Origin: UMGS172 sp045648145
GTDB lineage: Bacteria; Bacillota; Clostridia; Oscillospirales; Acutalibacteraceae
DNA: 11,534 nucleotides
Assembly (NCBI GenBank): GCA_045648145.1
Contig: JAZRNK010000121.1
Location: forward strand, 1-11,534
Reading direction: 5' to 3'
The notes under the pieces are model-generated. The model was not told the origin of the DNA. It made no database searches and was given only the letters and a program-made list of their open reading frames with translations. Below, in pieces: positions 4,638-11,534 of this stretch (its first letter is position 1; each line of letters starts with the position of its first letter). Position numbers and translations under genes: made by a program.

Positions 4638-5924
4638 TTACATTGCAGTTCGTCTGGCATTGGGGTCGCCGTACTCAATACGTTTAATGTTGGCACCGAC
4701 AGCCGACAGCTTTTCGACAATATTGTCGTATCCGCGGTCGATAAACTCAACATTTTCAATTTCGGTAACACCTTCAGCGGCAAGACCTGCCAAAATCATT
4801 GCGGCGCCGGCTCTCAAATCGGTAGCCTTGACGGGCGCAGAGGTGAAGCCCTCAACACCGTTTATAATGGCAACCTTACCGTCAACCTTTATTTTGGCAC
4901 CCATAAGTGTCAACTGGTCGACATATTTAAAGCGGTTGTCCCAAACGCCCTCAGTCATGACACTGACACCGTCGCACAAGGCTAAAAGGGTGGTCATCTG
5001 CGGTTGCATATCGGTGGGGAAACCGGGGTGAGGCATAGTTAAAACGTTGCAGGCGCGCGGCCTTGTATCCATAGAAACCCTGACAGCCTCGTCAAACTCT
5101 TCAACTGTGGCGCCAACCTCAATCAGCTTGGCGGTGATAGACTCAAGGTGCTTAGGGATAATGTTTTTGATTGTTAAATCTCCACCTGTAATGGCGGCAG
5201 AAATCATATAAGTACCGGCTTCAATCTGGTCGGGAATTATGCTATAGGTTGTGCCGTGCAGATATTCGACACCACGAATTTTAATAACGCTGGTACCGGC
5301 ACCCATAATATTGGCGCCCATAGAGTTTAAGAAGTTGGCAAGGTCAACAATATGGGGTTCTCTTGCGGCATTTTCGATAATCGTAAGACCTCTTGCTTTA
5401 ACGGCGGCAAGCATAATATTAACGGTAGCGCCTACCGAAACTTTATCAAGGAACACCGAGCCACCCACAAGCTCTTTAGCGTGGGCGTTAACCATACCGT
5501 TGTCGATAGTGACGGTGGCACCCAAGGTTTCAAAGCCTTTTATGTGCTGGTCGATAGGTCTGACACCAAAGTCACATCCGCCGGGAGGAGCAACCCTCGC
5601 CTTTTTGAAGCGGCCGAGCATAGCGCCAATAAAGTAGCTACTTGCACGCATTTTTGATGACATTGCTGCCGAAAGAACAAACGAATTTATATGTGTAGGG
5701 TCAATCTCAACCGTGTTTTGATTAATGACCTTGACACTTGCACCAAGCTCATACAAAATACGGATAATGACATTGACGTCGGAAATAGCCGGTATATTTT
5801 CTATACGACAAATACCGTCGCACAAAAGCACGGCGGGTATAATGGCAACAGCGGCGTTTTTTGCGCCACTGACTTCAACCTCGCCGCAAAGGCGATTTCC
5901 TCCATTTATCACGATTTTTTCCAC
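4638..5924 (-). CDS. murA: UDP-N-acetylglucosamine 1-carboxyvinyltransferase, MurZ/MurAB subtype
   Basis: This enzyme transfers enolpyruvate from phosphoenolpyruvate to UDP-GlcNAc, the first committed step of peptidoglycan synthesis in the cytoplasm. The 428-residue product shows SGAKN (19-23), the catalytic loop PPGGCDFGVRPIDQHIKGFE with cysteine 117 in the place of E. coli Cys115, so fosfomycin sensitivity is expected. RASSYFIGAMLGRFKK, VSVGATVNIMLAAV and TIIENAAREPHIVDLANFL resemble the second Gram-positive paralogue (MurZ/MurAB) more than MurAA. I place the start at GTG (5922-5924), 8 bases after GGGAG (5933-5937), giving the normal MEKIVINGG beginning. An upstream in-frame TTG at 5937-5939 overlaps the ribosome binding site and is unlikely. 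A perfect promoter lies about 106 bases upstream. Confidence 0.96.
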   Translation of the reverse strand: MEKIVINGGNRLCGEVEVSGAKNAAVAIIPAVLLCDGICRIENIPAISDVNVIIRILYELGASVKVINQNTVEIDPTHINSFVLSAAMSSKMRASSYFIGAMLGRFKKARVAPPGGCDFGVRPIDQHIKGFETLGATVTIDNGMVNAHAKELVGGSVFLDKVSVGATVNIMLAAVKARGLTIIENAAREPHIVDLANFLNSMGANIMGAGTSVIKIRGVEYLHGTTYSIIPDQIEAGTYMISAAITGGDLTIKNIIPKHLESITAKLIEVGATVEEFDEAVRVSMDTRPRACNVLTMPHPGFPTDMQPQMTTLLALCDGVSVMTEGVWDNRFKYVDQLTLMGAKIKVDGKVAIINGVEGFTSAPVKATDLRAGAAMILAGLAAEGVTEIENVEFIDRGYDNIVEKLSAVGANIKRIEYGDPNARRTAM

Positions 5925-5983
5925 AGGACACACTCCCAAAATGAAGTAGTATTTTAAACCGGTAGGATAACATTTTTAAAATT

Positions 5984-6004
5984 GCAATACATATATAGTA
6001 TTGC
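5984..6004 (-). promoter_or_regulatory. Small hairpin in the murA leader
   Basis: GCAATAC and GTATTGC form a 7-bp stem with a 7-base loop, about 20 bases after the predicted transcription start. The sequence after it (AATTTTAAAAATG) has only a short T run, so it is not a clear attenuator. It could stabilise the 5' end or be incidental. Confidence 0.4.
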
Positions 6005-6029
6005 CAAAACACAAAATTTCACACTAACA

Positions 6030-6058
6030 ATTATACACAATTAATGTCACTTTGTCAA
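6030..6058 (-). promoter_or_regulatory. Consensus sigma-A promoter for murA
   Basis: On the minus strand TTGACA (6053-6058) and TATAAT (6030-6035) are both perfect consensus hexamers with an optimal 17-base spacer. The start of transcription is expected near 6023, leaving a leader of roughly 100 bases before the GTG start codon of murA. Confidence 0.92.
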
Positions 6059-6163
6059 ACACATAATCAATATATGCTAAAAATATTACATAAAAAACGC
6101 TATATTTAGATATTTTCGCCTTGTTATTGACAAAATTTTGCCCGTTTTCGAGTCGTTTAAAGC

Positions 6164-6200
6164 AAAAAAGAGAACTGATTTTATTTTAAAAATCAGTCCC
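6164..6200 (-). terminator. Intrinsic terminator after recR
   Basis: On the minus strand GGGACTGATTTT pairs with AAAATCAGTTCT (12 pairs counting two G-T wobbles; 6171-6182 with 6189-6200). The stem is followed by C and six T residues (6164-6169). It begins 12 bases after the recR stop and closes the ffs-dnaX-ybaB-recR block before the murA promoter. Confidence 0.88.
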
Positions 6201-6212
6201 TTTAATTTTTGA

Positions 6213-6812
6213 TTAAATTTCGTTTCTGCCCTCTAACGCTCTTGAAAGGGTGACCTCATCAGCATATTCAAGGTCACTTCCGACGGGTATGCCGTAGGCA
6301 AGGCGCGAAACCTTAATACCCATGCTTTTAACAAGGCGTGAAATGTAGCTTGCGGTTGCCTCGCCCTCGACCGTTGGGTTAGTGGCGATGATAATTTCCT
6401 TTATCTCATCATTTGACAGTCTTGTCATTAGCTCACGTATTTTAAGCTGGTCGGGACCGATGCCGTCAAGAGGGGAAATGGTGCCGTGCAGCACGTGATA
6501 AAGTCCACGGTATTCACGGGTGCGCTCAAACGCCATAACGTCCTGCGCATCTTCAACCACGCAGACGACACTGCGGTCACGCTCGGTTGAGCCACAGATT
6601 GAACATATTTCTCCATCGGTAAGGTTTTGACAGACGGAGCAGTATTTTATTTTCGACTTGGCTTCGAGCAGAGCATCGGCAAACTTTTGAGCCAATCCGT
6701 CCTGCCGTGTTACAACAAAATAGGCTAAACGGCGGGCGGTTTTTTTACCGATACCGGGCAGCTTTTCAAACTGCTCGACAAGTATGTCTAAAGGCGCTAC
6801 GCTGTATGACAT
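6213..6812 (-). CDS. recR: Recombination mediator protein RecR
   Basis: The 199-residue protein has the full RecR layout. It has a helix-hairpin-helix (LPGIGKKTARRLA, residues 18-30), a four-cysteine zinc finger (C58, C61, C70, C73), a Toprim domain beginning VVCVVED (82-88) with TNPTVEGEATA further on, and a C-terminal RLAYGIPVGSDLEYAD segment. RecR forms a ring-like clamp that works with RecO and RecF to load RecA onto single-stranded DNA at gaps. The ATG (6810-6812) overlaps the ybaB stop by one base in the arrangement TGATG, and only a weak GGGG lies upstream, so translation is probably coupled to ybaB. Synteny dnaX-ybaB-recR is conserved across many bacteria. Confidence 0.98.
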   Translation of the reverse strand: MSYSVAPLDILVEQFEKLPGIGKKTARRLAYFVVTRQDGLAQKFADALLEAKSKIKYCSVCQNLTDGEICSICGSTERDRSVVCVVEDAQDVMAFERTREYRGLYHVLHGTISPLDGIGPDQLKIRELMTRLSNDEIKEIIIATNPTVEGEATASYISRLVKSMGIKVSRLAYGIPVGSDLEYADEVTLSRALEGRNEI

Positions 6813-7156
6813 CAGAACAACCCCGGAATATTAAGTCCGCCTGTGATACTGCCGATTTCTTTTTCCTGAGTTTCGGCAATATTTTTAACAACCTCGTTAA
6901 CGGCGATGGTGATATAGTCCTCAAGCATTTCTACATCGTCAGGGTCTACTGCTTCGGGGTCGATTTTGATTTTTGTCAATTCGTGACGGCCGTTCATAGT
7001 AATCTCAACAATACCGCCGCCTGCTGCTGCAGTAAACTCGCGCTGTTCAATATCTGCCTGCAAGGAAGCCATATCCTCCTGCATTTTCTGTGCTTGTTTA
7101 ATCATGGCGTTCATATTCTGACCGCCGCCATGTCCTCCGGGAATACGTGCTTTCAT
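6812..7156 (-). CDS. YbaB/EbfC family nucleoid-associated protein
   Basis: The 114-residue protein is a typical YbaB/EbfC member: a glycine-rich N-terminus (PGGHGGGQNMNAMIKQ), a coiled helix with KQAQKMQEDMASLQADI, then the conserved AAAGGGIVEITMNGRHELTKI core and the acidic IDPEAVDPDDVEMLEDYI helix. Members form dimers with tweezer-like shape, bind DNA with little sequence preference and associate with the nucleoid. A role in recombination or replication is often proposed because the gene lies between dnaX and recR, as it does here. The ATG at 7154-7156 follows AAAGGATG (7165-7172). It starts 21 bases after the dnaX stop, and its stop overlaps the recR start. Confidence 0.96.
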   Translation of the reverse strand: MKARIPGGHGGGQNMNAMIKQAQKMQEDMASLQADIEQREFTAAAGGGIVEITMNGRHELTKIKIDPEAVDPDDVEMLEDYITIAVNEVVKNIAETQEKEIGSITGGLNIPGLF

Positions 7157-7177
7157 TCAATATACATCCTTTATAAA

Positions 7178-8848
7178 TTAGTCTTGCTGGGGAACCTCCA
7201 AGCTTTTCAGCTTGTTCATAATATCCTGCAACGGATCATTGGTTTTTTTAATAGGCTTTTTATAGGGGCCTAAGCGGTAGGCACGGCCCACAACCGACTG
7301 AATTGCCTGTTTTATTTGTGTGCGGTAGATAGGGTCGCTTCTGACCAAAGAAAAGAACTGGTCATTTTGCGAGTCTATCAAAATAATGTCGCCGGATAAA
7401 TATGCCTTTGAACCATTGAGTGATGCCGCCATTAAAGGCGCGGTTTTGACAAGCTCTGCCAAAACGTCCTGCCAGGCTTCAAAAACCTCGGGGGTGTTTG
7501 AGGAAGCAGAGGCTTCTTGTACTTGAGTAGCGGCAGGCTGTTCAGTTTCTGCCATATTGTTTTCCATAGGTAAAGAATCGGTTATTTCGGGCGGGATATC
7601 ATAGGGAATTTCTTCCGCTTTTTCGGTTGTTTCAGCAGTTTCAGCCGTTACCTCTGCCGGTTTTGATTCGGCAGGTTTTATGGTAGGTGCAGGTGTGCCT
7701 TGTGAGGAATACTTAACCATTCTTTCCAACCGTTCAAGTCGGTCTAAAAGGGCGGTGGGCGAAGTATCAAGTATGGGGTTGCAAAGCTTTATGATTGCCA
7801 CTTCAAGCTCGGTCCTGCGGTCAGTGTTCGTCATACGGTCAAGTGTCGTTACAAGTACGTTTATGGCATTGACAATGCCTTCTAACGAATAGCCTTCAGC
7901 TTGTTTTTTAATACCATCAAGTGTTTGTTCAGTGCCAATAATCAGGTTGTCGATGTTTTTGACCGTTTTAGCAATCATAAGATTACGGTAGTGGCTTATA
8001 AGCTCACTTGTTAATCTTTGTAAATCAACGGCGTTTTTGTGCAGTCGGTCAATCTTTTCAAGTGTTGCACCGACGTCACGGCTATTTATCATATCGGCAA
8101 GTTCTAAGCAGTAGTTACTGCCTGCCAATGAGCAGACCTGCAAACAAACCTGTTCGGTAATATGCTCGGCACGGGCCAAGCACAAATCAAGCGTTGAGAG
8201 CGCGTCACGCATACCGCCGTCCGACAAAGCGGCAATCATTTCGGCGGCATTGCGGTCGATTTTAAAGCCTTCTTTTTCGGCTATATATTCGATACGGTCG
8301 GCAATTTTTTCACTTGAAATGCGGTGAAAGTCAAACCGCTGGCAACGGGAAAGAATGGTTGCGGGCAGTTTGTGTACTTCGGTAGTGGCGAGAATGAAAA
8401 TGATATGCGCAGGCGGCTCTTCAAGCGTTTTAAGTAATGCGTTGAAGGCGCCTATTGAGAGCATATGCACCTCGTCGATTATATAAACTCGGTATTTTGA
8501 TTGGGTGGGGGTGTATGTAACCTGCTCTTTTAAATCACGAATGTTTTCAACACCGTTGTTGGAGGCCGCGTCAATTTCGACAACATCAAGAACGTCACCG
8601 TTCTCGATAGCCTTACATGATTCACATTCACAACAGGCATCGCCGTTTTGGAATTTGTGGCAGTTGACCGCCTTGGCTAAAATTTTGGCACAGCTTGTTT
8701 TACCTGTACCTCTCGGTCCTGTAAAAAGATATGCGTGGAAAATTTTGTTCGAGCTTAACTCGTTTTTTAAAATTTCGGTTATATGCTCCTCACCGACAAC
8801 GTCCGAAAAACAGGACGGACGATATTTACGGTACAAGGCTTGGTACAT
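7178..8848 (-). CDS. dnaX: DNA polymerase III subunit gamma/tau
   Basis: The 556-residue protein is the clamp loader ATPase of DNA polymerase III. It has the start MYQALYRKYRP, Walker A GPRGTGKT (44-51), a zinc module with cysteines at 63, 72 or 73, 75 and 78, Walker B with DEVH (125-128) and the sensor/arginine finger segment ATILSRCQRF near residue 170. AAA+ and collar domains run to about residue 370. A low-complexity linker rich in A, E, P and T (about 385-455) separates them from a compact C-terminal domain that, as in tau, would contact the polymerase. The ATG at 8846-8848 follows GAGGTG (8854-8859). It lies about 25 bases after ffs with no separate promoter visible, so read-through from the SRP RNA promoter is likely. 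I see no well-placed slippery site for a shorter gamma form. Confidence 0.98.
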   Translation of the reverse strand: MYQALYRKYRPSCFSDVVGEEHITEILKNELSSNKIFHAYLFTGPRGTGKTSCAKILAKAVNCHKFQNGDACCECESCKAIENGDVLDVVEIDAASNNGVENIRDLKEQVTYTPTQSKYRVYIIDEVHMLSIGAFNALLKTLEEPPAHIIFILATTEVHKLPATILSRCQRFDFHRISSEKIADRIEYIAEKEGFKIDRNAAEMIAALSDGGMRDALSTLDLCLARAEHITEQVCLQVCSLAGSNYCLELADMINSRDVGATLEKIDRLHKNAVDLQRLTSELISHYRNLMIAKTVKNIDNLIIGTEQTLDGIKKQAEGYSLEGIVNAINVLVTTLDRMTNTDRRTELEVAIIKLCNPILDTSPTALLDRLERLERMVKYSSQGTPAPTIKPAESKPAEVTAETAETTEKAEEIPYDIPPEITDSLPMENNMAETEQPAATQVQEASASSNTPEVFEAWQDVLAELVKTAPLMAASLNGSKAYLSGDIILIDSQNDQFFSLVRSDPIYRTQIKQAIQSVVGRAYRLGPYKKPIKKTNDPLQDIMNKLKSLEVPQQD

Positions 8849-8874
8849 ACAGACACCTCACTTTCGGTTGTTTT

Positions 8875-9025
8875 TAAAAGGTACGCCCTTAGGTGTACGA
8901 ACGGCCGAGCTTGCTGCGGCACACAGAGAAAACCGCTTAATGCTGCTCGGTTCCCCGCCTGACATGGTTCACGGCACCCCGTCGCACAGGGCCCGACCGT
9001 TCGCACGCCCAAAAGCGTACCTTTT
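8875..9025 (-). ncRNA. ffs: Signal recognition particle RNA (small type, about 150 nt)
   Basis: On the minus strand the ends AAAAGGTACGC (9015-9025) and GCGTACCTTTT (8876-8886) pair perfectly. A second long helix GGCGTGCGAACGGTCGG pairs with CGGCCGTTCGTACACC further in. The tip (8942-8963) has the SRP domain IV signature: GTCAGG, a 3-bp stem, a GGAA tetraloop and AGCAGC, followed by ATTAAG. This RNA scaffolds Ffh in targeting nascent membrane proteins to FtsY and SecYEG. Location directly upstream of dnaX is its usual place in Bacillota. The tip stem is CGG/CCG in place of the common TCC/GGA. The molecule forms one long hairpin, with no room for the paired 5' hairpins of an Alu domain. Ends are estimated from the promoter and the terminal helix. 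Confidence 0.93.
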
Positions 9026-9030
9026 AAAGT

Positions 9031-9059
9031 ATTATACACCAAGTTTATTTATTTTACAA
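9031..9059 (-). promoter_or_regulatory. Promoter of ffs (and probably dnaX-ybaB-recR)
   Basis: On the minus strand TTGTAA (9054-9059) and TATAAT (9031-9036) are separated by 17 bases. The start of transcription expected about 6-7 bases downstream coincides with the 5' strand of the SRP RNA terminal helix at 9024-9025. Confidence 0.85.
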
Positions 9060-9092
9060 CATATTTTTAAAGATTTTAGATACAATATGTCG

Positions 9093-9121
9093 TTGAAAAA
9101 TTAGGCGCAATATAGTATAAT
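9093..9121 (+). promoter_or_regulatory. Promoter of pcrA, divergent from ffs
   Basis: TTGAAA (9093-9098) and TATAAT (9116-9121) are separated by 17 bases. Transcription would start near 9128, giving a short leader of about 20 bases. The -35 box is only 33 bases from the -35 box of the ffs promoter on the other strand. I see no SOS (LexA) box of the GAAC...GTTC type. Confidence 0.85.
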
Positions 9122-9146
9122 TATTTTACTATGTAAAAGGGGAACT

Positions 9147-11534
9147 ATGATGGCCGATATTAAGACAGAATTTATTGAGCTTAGAAAAAAAGCTATTAGA
9201 AAATATTTTGGTCGCATGAACGACATGCAGTTTTTGGGAGTTACCACCGTTAACGGTCCCGTGCTTATTCTTGCAGGTGCAGGAAGCGGCAAAACCACCG
9301 TTTTGGTTAACCGAATTGCGTCGCTCATAAAGTTTGGTGATGCATATAATTCTGACGATGTGCCTCCGTTTTTGAACGAGAGCATTATTGAGGATATGCG
9401 TGTGGCGGTCGATAGCAGCAATATTAACGACAGTGGTATTTTTGCTGTCAATCCTGCGCGTTCGTGGGGAATTCTTGCCATTACCTTTACCAACAAGGCG
9501 GCAGGCGAGCTTAAAGACAGGATTTCTGCTATGCTTGGTGAGCAGGGTATGGATGTCTGGGCCGGAACCTTCCACTCGGTTTGTGCAAGGATGTTGAGAC
9601 GGTTTGGCGAGTGCTTGGGCTACACCTCACATTTTACCATTTATGACACAGACGACCAAAAGCGCATGATGAAAGAGGTCTACAAGCAGTTATGCTTTGA
9701 TGAAAAAATGCTACCCATAAAGGCGACCTTGTCGGCTATTAGCTCGGCCAAGGATTCTCTTATTGAGCCTGATGAGTTTATTGCGCAAAATAGCAACGAC
9801 GTAAGGCTTAAAAAGATAGGGGAGCTTTATAAAAGGTATCAGCAAATGATGCATGATGCCGATGCTATGGATTTTGACGATATTATTGTCAATGCTGTTA
9901 AAATGCTTCAGACAAACAAAGAGGCGTTGGATTTTTATCAGAGAAGATTTAAGTACATAATGGTTGATGAGTATCAGGACACAAACCATGCGCAGTATGT
10001 TTTAGTTAGTACCCTTAGCTCGAAAAGTCGTAACATTTGTGTTGTGGGTGATGACGACCAGAGTATTTACCGTTTCAGAGGCGCTACCATTGAAAACATT
10101 TTAAGCTTTGAGGATACGTATCCTGATGCCAAGGTTATAAGGTTGGAGCAGAATTACCGTTCAACGTCGGTTATACTTGATGCCGCAAATGCGGTTATTG
10201 CCAATAACAAGGCGCGAAAAGGAAAAAATCTTTGGACAAGTACTGACGGTGGCAACAAAATAGAGGTGTATACCTCGACCGACGAGCAGCACGAGGCGTC
10301 GCACGTTGTTGATACCATTTTGAATAAGGTGGCAGCAGGCGGCAAATACTGTGACAATGCAGTTTTGTACCGTATGAATGCCCAATCCAACGCTATTGAA
10401 AACGTTTTAGCCCGTTCGGGTGTTCCGTACAGGGTTGTGGGCGGTCACAGGTTCTACGACCGTAAGGAAATACGTGACGTTATTGCGTATCTTAACGTTA
10501 TTGTTAATCACGGTGACAGAATAAGGCTGACAAGAATTATTAACGAGCCCAAAAGGGGCATAGGCGACACCTCGGTAAATAAAGCCGTTGAAATTTCCGA
10601 GCAGGTCGGCTTATCGTTGTTTGAGGTCTTTAAAACGGCAGACGAGTTTCCGCCATTGTCACGAATTGCACCCAAATTAAAGGCTTTTACCGATATGATT
10701 GAGGAATTGTCGGATAAGGTTAATGAAGTGTCTATTTCTGATTTATTCAGTCAAATGCTTGAAAAAACGGGATATGCGTTTTCACTTTTGGCTGAGGGCC
10801 GAGAGGGTGCCGAACGACTTGACAACGTAAAGGAATTGGCTTCGAGTATAGCGCAGTACGAAAAGGATAACGACAATCCGACACTTGCAGGATTTTTGGA
10901 GGAAATTGCGCTCATAAGTGACATTGACCAATATGACTCCGAGGCCGACGCGGTTGTTTTGATGACCATACATTCGGCCAAAGGTCTTGAGTTTGAGAAC
11001 GTATATCTTATTGGTATGGAGGAGGGAATATTCCCCGGTAACCAGTCGATATACGGCACAGAGGCCGACATTGAGGAAGAACGCCGTTTAGCTTACGTTG
11101 CTATAACGAGAGCCAAGAAGAATTTGTATATTTCCAATGCCTATACCCGTATGCTATACGGTCAGACGGGCAGAAATCTGCCGTCAAGATTTTTAGAGGA
11201 AATACCCAAGGAGCTTTGTGAGGTTAAGAGTGTTCGTGGGTCCTCAGGCTTCGGTTTTGGAAGTGCCGAGTTCCGTTACGGCAGCAGTGGTGGCTTTGAC
11301 AGTGGGCATAGAGATTTTGGCGATACAGATAACAGATTTTACTCTGTGCCTAAATCGGTGGGCTTTGGCGGTTTTGGCGGCAAGGCAACCATTGCCGAAA
11401 AAAGCCGTATGCAAGCTACCAAGTCTGCGGCAAGCAAAAGCGGCGAATCCTTTTCGGTTGGTCAGCGCGTAAAGCACAAGGCTTTCGGTTGCGGTATGAT
11501 AATTTCGGCAACGCCTATGGGAAATGATACCTTG
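9147..11534 (+). CDS. pcrA: ATP-dependent DNA helicase PcrA/UvrD family (3' end beyond window)
   Basis: The frame is open for 796 codons to the window edge. Superfamily 1A helicase motifs are present in order: a Q-motif-like MNDMQ (24-28), Walker A AGAGSGKT (43-50), motif Ia ITFTNKAA (112-119), motif II VDEYQDTN (273-280), motif III VVGDDDQSIYRFRGA (299-313), LEQNYRS, motif V TIHSAKGLEF (607-616) and motif VI EEERRLAYVAITRAKK (643-658). A glycine-rich tail is followed by FSVGQRVKHKAFGCG, the start of the Tudor-like C-terminal domain that contacts RNA polymerase in PcrA/UvrD. The protein unwinds DNA in repair and replication restart. Between motifs I and Ia, residues about 65-103 are an insertion of about 38 residues. 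Starts at 9147 or 9150 (adjacent ATGs) both follow AAAAGGGGA; the choice changes one residue. Confidence 0.95.
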   Translation, partial: MMADIKTEFIELRKKAIRKYFGRMNDMQFLGVTTVNGPVLILAGAGSGKTTVLVNRIASLIKFGDAYNSDDVPPFLNESIIEDMRVAVDSSNINDSGIFAVNPARSWGILAITFTNKAAGELKDRISAMLGEQGMDVWAGTFHSVCARMLRRFGECLGYTSHFTIYDTDDQKRMMKEVYKQLCFDEKMLPIKATLSAISSAKDSLIEPDEFIAQNSNDVRLKKIGELYKRYQQMMHDADAMDFDDIIVNAVKMLQTNKEALDFYQRRFKYIMVDEYQDTNHAQYVLVSTLSSKSRNICVVGDDDQSIYRFRGATIENILSFEDTYPDAKVIRLEQNYRSTSVILDAANAVIANNKARKGKNLWTSTDGGNKIEVYTSTDEQHEASHVVDTILNKVAAGGKYCDNAVLYRMNAQSNAIENVLARSGVPYRVVGGHRFYDRKEIRDVIAYLNVIVNHGDRIRLTRIINEPKRGIGDTSVNKAVEISEQVGLSLFEVFKTADEFPPLSRIAPKLKAFTDMIEELSDKVNEVSISDLFSQMLEKTGYAFSLLAEGREGAERLDNVKELASSIAQYEKDNDNPTLAGFLEEIALISDIDQYDSEADAVVLMTIHSAKGLEFENVYLIGMEEGIFPGNQSIYGTEADIEEERRLAYVAITRAKKNLYISNAYTRMLYGQTGRNLPSRFLEEIPKELCEVKSVRGSSGFGFGSAEFRYGSSGGFDSGHRDFGDTDNRFYSVPKSVGFGGFGGKATIAEKSRMQATKSAASKSGESFSVGQRVKHKAFGCGMIISATPMGNDTL

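Noticed and set aside
5925..5939. A 5-codon longer murA starting at TTG
   Set aside because: The TTG lies within the ribosome binding site of the GTG start, and MEKIVINGG is the normal family beginning.
6127..6155. TTGACA on the plus strand as a possible promoter
   Set aside because: No acceptable -10 box follows at 16-18 bases and no plus-strand gene lies downstream.
7178..8848. Programmed frameshift in dnaX producing a short gamma form
   Set aside because: A-rich runs exist (for example near 7245 and 7905), but none is in the correct phase for an A-AAA-AAG type heptamer at a suitable position with a following stem-loop.
9057..9094. Imperfect inverted repeat CAACATAT...ATATGTCGTTG between the divergent promoters as an operator
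   Set aside because: The arms match only with a two-base interruption in an AT-rich region, which is weak enough to be chance.
8505..9104. Open frames spanning the SRP RNA on either strand
   Set aside because: They run across an RNA gene, its promoter and the dnaX N-terminus, with no coding signature.
1..11534. Mobile elements, CRISPR arrays, tRNAs, rRNAs, toxin-antitoxin or defence genes
   Set aside because: I looked on both strands and found no direct repeat arrays, terminal inverted repeats with transposase, or tRNA-like folds; every sizeable gap is explained by leaders, promoters, terminators or ffs.

Overview
This is a compact, mostly housekeeping stretch of chromosome from a low-to-mid GC Gram-positive bacterium. 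Gene content, consensus TTGACA/TATAAT promoters, strong GGAGG ribosome binding sites and the ffs-dnaX-ybaB-recR order all point to Bacillota, class Clostridia. An Oscillospirales/Ruminococcus-like source is plausible, but that is inference from general resemblance. All genes from position 1 to about 9025 lie on the minus strand, and only the last gene (pcrA) is on the plus strand.

Read in the direction of transcription, there are four blocks. (1) 9025 to 6213: a signal recognition particle RNA (ffs), then dnaX, ybaB and recR, closed by a good intrinsic terminator. (2) 5924 to 3284: murA (MurZ-type), a YycJ/WalJ-like metallo-beta-lactamase-fold protein and rlmH, headed by a perfect-consensus promoter. 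(3) 3263 to 342: rpmG, secE, nusG, rplK and rplA, headed by a strong promoter and a long folded leader. (4) 262 to 1: a separate promoter and an L10-type attenuator leader for rplJ, whose first 27 codons reach the window edge. Divergent from ffs, pcrA runs rightward from its own promoter and leaves the window without a stop.

The genes serve translation (L33, L11, L1, L10, RlmH), transcription elongation (NusG), protein export (SecE and SRP RNA), cell wall synthesis (MurA, possibly WalJ) and DNA replication or repair (DnaX, RecR, PcrA, YbaB). I see no mobile element, CRISPR array, tRNA, rRNA or defence system, and no intergenic gap longer than about 300 bases.

The points most worth a second look are mainly in RNA and domain architecture. 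SecE carries an extra N-terminal region of about 160 residues with four predicted membrane segments. Two related stem-loop elements of the pattern GTGGGAGGAA...ACCAC sit upstream of both rplK and rplA and look like L1-binding sites. The SRP RNA has a fully compensated change in the normally invariant tip helix and appears to lack an Alu domain. PcrA has an insertion of about 38 residues between helicase motifs I and Ia.
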